Shown here in pieces: positions 59,591-64,000 of a DNA stretch of 64,000 nucleotides. Numbering within the stretch: position 1 is the stretch's first letter; every line of letters begins with the position of its first letter. The notes under the pieces were generated by a model. It saw only the letters and a program-made list of their open reading frames with translations, was not told the origin of the DNA and made no database searches. The stretch is from contig NZ_JALGQE010000013.1 in the NCBI RefSeq assembly GCF_022810405.1, positions 62,001-126,000 on the forward strand, read 5' to 3'. The stretch is from Rhodococcus sp. ARC_M5. GTDB taxonomy: Bacteria; Actinomycetota; Actinomycetes; Mycobacteriales; Mycobacteriaceae. Position numbers and translations under genes: made by a program.

Positions 59591-61111
59591 TCACCTCCCG
59601 AGGATCAGATCCGAGGCCCGCTCACCCACCATGATCGACGGCGCGTTGGTGTTGCCCGACGGCACCGTGGGCATGATCGACGCGTCCGCGACCCGTAGCC
59701 CCTCGACGCCGCGAACCCGAAGGTCTCCTCCGACAACGGCATCGGCGTCCGACTCGGCTCCCATCTTGCAGGTGCCGACCTGGTGGTGGTACGTACCGGC
59801 GGTCTGTCGGACGTAGGCCCGTAGGTCGTCGCGAGTACGCGCACCCGGTCCCGGAACCACCTCCGCTTTGCGCCACGGAGCGAACGCGTCGGACGCACCG
59901 ATCTCGCGGCAGATCTCCACCGCGTCGACCATCGCTTCGAGGTCGTACGGATCGGCCAGGATGTTCGGATCCGCCAGTGGCAGTTCACTCGGGTCCGTGG
60001 ACGCCAACCGCAGGGTCCCCCGCGAGCGGGGAGCGACGATCCCAGGTGCGATGGTGTAACCGTTCTCGGGCACCGGGTATCCGTCTGCCGGATACGGAAT
60101 GTGCATGAACAGGGGCTGCAGATCGGGTGCAGCACCGGACCATCCGGTGCTGCGTGCATACAGCTGCGCCTCGAGCAGATTGTTGGTGCCGGCGGCGAGC
60201 GGCTCGAGCGACTCGTAGATGTTGCTCAGCAGCAAATGGTCGTGCAGGTTCTCGCCGACGCCCGGCAGGTCGACGACTGTGTCGATTCCCAGTTCGGCCA
60301 GGTGCCCGGAAGGCCCGATTCCACTGAGCATCAACGTCTTCGGTGAGCCGAGAGCTCCGCCGCACAGAATCACCTCTTGATCGGCGAACGATCGCTCCAG
60401 CTCGGAACCGCCCCGGCTGAACTCGATTCCCACCGCTCGGCCGTTCTCGAGCACCACCCGGTGGACGAGCGCTCCGGTGGTGAAGGTCAGTCCAGGGTTG
60501 TCGAGCACCGGTCCGACGAAGCTCTTCCACGCGCTCATCCGCTCGCCGTCGCGGGTGGTGGTGTGGTTGTAGCCCGCACCGACCATCTCGTCGGCGTTGA
60601 AGTCGTCGATGAGCTTGTGCCCGTGCTCGACGGCCGCGTCGACGAAGGCTGCCGCCAGCGGATGCGGGGTACCCATGATCGACACCGGCAGTGGCCCGTC
60701 ACCGCCGTGGAACTCGTTGGCACCGAGTTCGTGTGACTCCGAACGCTTGAACAGCGGCAGCACGTTCTCCCACGACCATCCGGCGTCACCGCTGGCCGAT
60801 GCCCACCCGTCGTAATCGCTCGAATGCCCCCGGACGTAGATCATTCCGTTGAGAGACGAGCTGCCACCGAGGACGCGCCCGCGGGGCCAGAAGATCCGCC
60901 GATCGTTGGCATGCTTCTGCGGGGTCGTGAACAGTCCCCAGTCCTGCGGTCCGCCCAACAGCGTCGGCCAGCCCTGCGGTGAGTGGATGGCCGGATCGGT
61001 GTCCACGGGACCGGCCTCGATCACGTGGACGGTGTGTCCCGCGTCGAGGAGCCTTCTGGCGATGACGCTCCCGGCTGATCCTGCTCCCACTACGATGTAA
61101 TCCGTCGACAT
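59591..61111 (-). CDS. GMC-family FAD alcohol dehydrogenase (choline dehydrogenase-like)
   Basis: 506-aa GMC oxidoreductase: ADP-binding [36 protein letters not shown], second GMC signature [16 protein letters not shown] and the active-site [11 protein letters not shown] with the C-terminal His/Asn pair in [15 protein letters not shown]. It oxidises a primary alcohol. Choline is the family default, but the amine oxidase/permease context allows an aryl alcohol such as 2-phenylethanol. The start at 61111 fits the FAD motif; the longer upstream frame is not coding. Confidence 0.92.
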   Translation of the reverse strand: MSTDYIVVGAGSAGSVIARRLLDAGHTVHVIEAGPVDTDPAIHSPQGWPTLLGGPQDWGLFTTPQKHANDRRIFWPRGRVLGGSSSLNGMIYVRGHSSDYDGWASASGDAGWSWENVLPLFKRSESHELGANEFHGGDGPLPVSIMGTPHPLAAAFVDAAVEHGHKLIDDFNADEMVGAGYNHTTTRDGERMSAWKSFVGPVLDNPGLTFTTGALVHRVVLENGRAVGIEFSRGGSELERSFADQEVILCGGALGSPKTLMLSGIGPSGHLAELGIDTVVDLPGVGENLHDHLLLSNIYESLEPLAAGTNNLLEAQLYARSTGWSGAAPDLQPLFMHIPYPADGYPVPENGYTIAPGIVAPRSRGTLRLASTDPSELPLADPNILADPYDLEAMVDAVEICREIGASDAFAPWRKAEVVPGPGARTRDDLRAYVRQTAGTYHHQVGTCKMGAESDADAVVGGDLRVRGVEGLRVADASIMPTVPSGNTNAPSIMVGERASDLILGR

Positions 61112-61236
61112 GCGCTGTCTCTTTCTGTTGTGACCGTCGACACAACAGTGGTCGAATCCGCGTGCACAAACATGTCGCTGTGCGCACACATTCTGGGTCA
61201 GATGCGCACCATCGAGAGCGAGCGATCGGAGCGCCG

Positions 61237-61719
61237 TCAGAAGACCATCGGCGCCATTCCCAGAATCATCAACGCGGAACCTGCGGTCACTCGTCGTCCG
61301 GGCGGGCTCGTGCCCAACAGGTGGATCGTCATGGCCGTCCAAGCCACCAGAAGCAGCGCGGCGATGATCCTCGGATCCGTCTCGACTCCGTGCCGGTGCC
61401 GCGTGGACGCCTGCGGGTCCGCGTGGGAATGCATGGACGGCAGCATCATCAACAACACAGCCATGCAGGTCAGATCCACCGCGCACGGAATCGATCGAGT
61501 TCTGTTCGGCCGGTCTGCGGTGACGTGGACGGCAGCCGCAACGAGAGCGAGTATCGATATCAGCGCCACAGATGGGTCCATGCCGAACACCACCATGGCG
61601 GCCATGACGGTGCCCATGCACAGGTGAGCCCACCGGACCCGCCCCGTGTGGTTGCGGCGTCCGATCAGGGGAAGAACCGCTCCCACCGCACCGAGTGCCA
61701 TCAGCACCGTCATGACCAT
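61237..61719 (-). CDS. DUF5134-like small membrane protein
   Basis: About 160-aa protein with four to five membrane helices; Met- and His-rich segments (WAHLCMGTVMAAMVVFGM, MLPSMHSHADP) are typical of the actinobacterial DUF5134 group, whose function is unknown. The start at 61719 lies 5 bases after the permease stop, so it is co-transcribed with the permease and amine oxidase. Met/His content could point to copper, which the amine oxidase needs; this is speculative. Confidence 0.7.
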   Translation of the reverse strand: MVMTVLMALGAVGAVLPLIGRRNHTGRVRWAHLCMGTVMAAMVVFGMDPSVALISILALVAAAVHVTADRPNRTRSIPCAVDLTCMAVLLMMLPSMHSHADPQASTRHRHGVETDPRIIAALLLVAWTAMTIHLLGTSPPGRRVTAGSALMILGMAPMVF

Positions 61720-61724
61720 CGGTG

Positions 61725-63158
61725 TCAGCCCGTCGGCTCTAGGTCTCGGCGGCTGTCCGCGGGGTTCCGTGCGGTCACTCGTGCCGTCACTGTTCCTCCC
61801 GCGAAGGACGCCGCGACGACGATCAACAGCAGGGCGGCGAGCACTGCCGAACCGCCGATGAGCAGCGTGAAGTTGTCCAGCACGAGGGCCAGGATCGCCA
61901 CCAGCCCCACGGTTCCCAGGGCCGGGGCGACAACGGTGTGCCAGGTGCGGGTATCCACGGTCGATCGACGGAAGAACGCGATGATCGCGCAGCCGGTGAG
62001 GATCATCAGAACCAGAATGCTCACGGTGGCCAGTCCGGACATCCAGGTGAACAGTTCCAACACCGGGTCTGCACCTGCCAATGCGAAGACCACGAGAACC
62101 ACAACTGCCGAGACGGTCTGGAACAGCGATCCCATGTGCGGGGAGCCGTGCCGAGAGTGGGTGCGTGCCAACATCGACGGGGCGACGCCCTTGCGGGCCA
62201 GTGCGAACACGTACCGTCCGATTGCATTGTGGAACGCCAGGAGTGCAGCGAAGAGACTGGTGACCAACATGATTTCCATGATGTCCGCAGACATGGGCCC
62301 CAGGTATTGGGCGGCAGCGGCGAAGGTCAGCCCCGCGGTGTCGTCGGCAGCGGCCTGCGCGACGGACGCACTGCCGAAGGCGAGCACGACGGCCCAACTC
62401 GACACCGCGTACACCAGTCCGATGGTGACGACGGCGGCGTAGGTCGCGATCGGAACGGTTCGCGTGGGGTTACGCGCCTCCTCGCCGTAGATCGCGGTGG
62501 CCTCGAAGCCGATGAACGAGGCGATGGCGAACATCAGAGCGATTCCTGGAGATCCGCTGAAGAAGGCCGAGGGAGTGAATGATTCGACGTCGATGCCGGC
62601 GGCGCCGCCCTTGGCGAACACCGCGACCGACAGGATCACGATGATGCCGATCTCGAGCACCAGCAGCACCCCGAGCACCTTGGCACCGAGATCGATGCTG
62701 CGGTAGCCGAGCAGCGCCACGATCGCGACGAGACCGAGCGCCCACAACCACCACGGCAGGTCGGATCCGCCGTACTTCACGACCAGGCTGTCGACGGTCG
62801 ACGCGGCGAGGCCGTAGATCCCCGCTTGAATAGCGGTGTACGTCAGCAGCGCCAGACCCGCAGCACCGAGGCCCATGGTTCGGCCGAGCCCTTTCTCCAC
62901 GTAGGCGTAGAACGCACCGGTGTCCACCATGTGCCGGCTCATGGCCGCGTAGCCGACGCTGAAGATCAGCAGGACGATCGCCGCGACGATGTAGGCGAGC
63001 GGAGCACCTGCACCGTTGCCGGTGGCGATCATGACCGGCAGAGCCCCGCCGATGGCGGTCAGCGGCGCGGCAGCCGCGATGACCAGGAACACGATTCCGA
63101 CGACACCGATGGATCCACGCAGTGCGCCGGCCGTCGAATTCGGTTCGCTGTCAGACAT
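61725..63158 (-). CDS. APC-family amino acid/amine permease
   Basis: 477-aa permease with twelve helices. The N-terminus ([24 protein letters not shown]), [15 protein letters not shown] and [22 protein letters not shown] are typical of APC superfamily permeases for amino acids or amines. Overlap of 8 bases with the amine oxidase gene suggests that it imports the oxidase substrate or a related amine. The start at 63158 precedes the conserved region by about 15 residues. Confidence 0.92.
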   Translation of the reverse strand: MSDSEPNSTAGALRGSIGVVGIVFLVIAAAAPLTAIGGALPVMIATGNGAGAPLAYIVAAIVLLIFSVGYAAMSRHMVDTGAFYAYVEKGLGRTMGLGAAGLALLTYTAIQAGIYGLAASTVDSLVVKYGGSDLPWWLWALGLVAIVALLGYRSIDLGAKVLGVLLVLEIGIIVILSVAVFAKGGAAGIDVESFTPSAFFSGSPGIALMFAIASFIGFEATAIYGEEARNPTRTVPIATYAAVVTIGLVYAVSSWAVVLAFGSASVAQAAADDTAGLTFAAAAQYLGPMSADIMEIMLVTSLFAALLAFHNAIGRYVFALARKGVAPSMLARTHSRHGSPHMGSLFQTVSAVVVLVVFALAGADPVLELFTWMSGLATVSILVLMILTGCAIIAFFRRSTVDTRTWHTVVAPALGTVGLVAILALVLDNFTLLIGGSAVLAALLLIVVAASFAGGTVTARVTARNPADSRRDLEPTG

Positions 63159-64000
63159 TCTGCTCACCGCTCTCGCAGCTCGTGGCGGTGCAGTGCGCGG
63201 ACGTGGTTCTCGGCACATCGAGGGTGGGGTTGCGATCGAAGAATCCTGAAGGCTTCAGTTTGAAGCCGGTGTAGTCCACCGGCATGATCGGCCAGTCCTC
63301 GGGGCGCGGGAAGTGGGTGAGCCCGAAGGTGTGCCACAGCACGATGTCCTCGTCGACGAGGCTGCGGTTTGCTTCGACGAACGCGGGCAGACCCGCTCCC
63401 CCATGATGCTGGTTGACGAAATCGCCTGCGGCATAACGTTCTTTCCGATCGAACTGCGTCACCCAGAGATGCTTGGTGGCGAACGTGGCGCGTCGTGCGA
63501 TCGACGAGTTGTCGTCGGCGAGAAGCAGCGGCTGCCCCTCGGGGTGCAGCGTGTATCCGACGGGCTTTCCGAGCCGGCTCATCGAGGTCGGATTGGTGAC
63601 GTGCCAGACGCGGCCGACCCTGCCGTCGGCGATGCGTTGCGCCTCGGCTTCGGTGGCGAGCGGTGTGTGTTGCAGAGCAAAGGCATTGCCGTGCAGGTTG
63701 TCCGGGCCCATCGACACTCGGCGGGTCTCGATCTCCTCGACGGAGTTGCCGATGCCGTCGACCATCATGTCGAGTCGCGCACTGAACAGGTGCTGGTGGC
63801 ACGGCGCTCCGAGCCCCGGGGCGATCTCTGTCGCGTAGGGGTAGTCACCACCGGGATGCCCGGACGTGAACACGATTCCTGTTGCCTTGACCTCGAATTC
63901 GATGGTGCCGTCGAGGTACAGGTACCAGAAGAAGCCGTAGTCGTAGTTGCCGATGGTGGTGAAGAAGGAGATCACGAGTCGGCGCTGGCGGCGGGTCTCC
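63151..64000 (-). CDS. tynA: copper-containing primary amine oxidase, C-terminal part (runs off window)
   Basis: The last 282 or so residues of a copper amine oxidase; the 5' end lies beyond the window. The topaquinone precursor Tyr is in [11 protein letters not shown], and copper His ligands are in [16 protein letters not shown] and [12 protein letters not shown]. It oxidises primary amines such as phenylethylamine or tyramine to aldehydes with H2O2 and ammonia. With the FeaR-like regulator and paa operon beside it, aromatic amines are the likely substrates. The tynA symbol is by analogy. Confidence 0.92.
   Translation of the reverse strand, partial: ETRRQRRLVISFFTTIGNYDYGFFWYLYLDGTIEFEVKATGIVFTSGHPGGDYPYATEIAPGLGAPCHQHLFSARLDMMVDGIGNSVEEIETRRVSMGPDNLHGNAFALQHTPLATEAEAQRIADGRVGRVWHVTNPTSMSRLGKPVGYTLHPEGQPLLLADDNSSIARRATFATKHLWVTQFDRKERYAAGDFVNQHHGGAGLPAFVEANRSLVDEDIVLWHTFGLTHFPRPEDWPIMPVDYTGFKLKPSGFFDRNPTLDVPRTTSAHCTATSCESGEQNV

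Noticed and set aside
61112-61633. N-terminal extension of the GMC oxidoreductase
   Set aside because: It overlaps the DUF5134-like membrane gene in another frame and lacks any domain; the FAD motif should lie at the N-terminus, as it does with the 61111 start.

Overview
The window is high-GC DNA with short spacers, many 4-base ATGA/GTGA gene overlaps and frequent GTG starts. Together with the gene content (paa, hmg, bkd, MmpL, tandem NarL-type two-component systems) this points to a mycolic-acid actinobacterium, most likely Rhodococcus or a close relative. That placement is inferred from gene content, not from a marker gene. No rRNA, tRNA, CRISPR array, insertion sequence or replication origin was seen.

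Layout. (1) 0.1-4 kb: TetR regulator, secreted lipase, LigB-type aromatic dioxygenase and two small unknown genes. (2) 4.0-7.8 kb: MarR regulator followed by the homogentisate operon hmgA - unknown TIM-barrel-like gene - fumarylacetoacetase. (3) 8.0-15.2 kb: Tat-exported multicopper oxidase, then two head-to-tail histidine kinase/response regulator pairs divergent from an ABC permease/ATPase pair. (4) 15.2-22.5 kb: Lrp regulator divergent from 4-hydroxyphenylpyruvate dioxygenase (which feeds hmgA), then a second Lrp regulator divergent from a complete branched-chain 2-oxoacid dehydrogenase operon (E1a, E1b, E2, E3). (5) 22.6-40.5 kb: a biosynthetic gene cluster with a single-module reducing type I PKS (KS-AT-DH-KR-ACP), a free-standing thioesterase, two tandem halogenase-like flavoproteins, a DUF1702-like protein, an NTF2/SnoaL-like protein, an ABC1/UbiB kinase-like protein, an LCM-type O-methyltransferase, an MmpL transporter and a CPA2 cation/proton antiporter. 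(6) 40.5-42 kb: a non-coding scar with an orphan hairpin and a decayed fragment of a 2-oxoacid dehydrogenase E1b gene, then a VOC protein and an HxlR regulator. (7) 42-46.2 kb: MFS transporter divergent from a GlcD-type FAD oxidase, and a PucR regulator. (8) 46.2-59.6 kb: the full phenylacetate pathway (paaI-like thioesterase, EthD protein, paaZ, TetR/PaaR, paaJFHG, paaABCDEK) ending in an AraC regulator. (9) 59.6-64 kb: GMC oxidoreductase, DUF5134-like membrane protein, APC permease and a copper amine oxidase that runs off the window.

How it works together. Hpd, HmgA and fumarylacetoacetase degrade tyrosine/phenylalanine carbon; paa degrades phenylacetyl-CoA; the amine oxidase/permease/AraC group would feed aromatic amines such as phenylethylamine into paa; Bkd degrades branched-chain amino acid skeletons. 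The region is therefore largely an amino-acid and aromatic catabolism neighbourhood, with a polyketide cluster set between the intact bkd operon and an E1b gene fragment. A 14-bp operator shared by the paa promoters and the MFS/FAD-oxidase intergenic region suggests that the latter pair belongs to the phenylacetate regulon. The most novel-looking parts are the PKS cluster, the unknown gene inside the hmg operon, and a palindromic repeat that is translated inside the E2 gene and also supplies the paaG stop codon.
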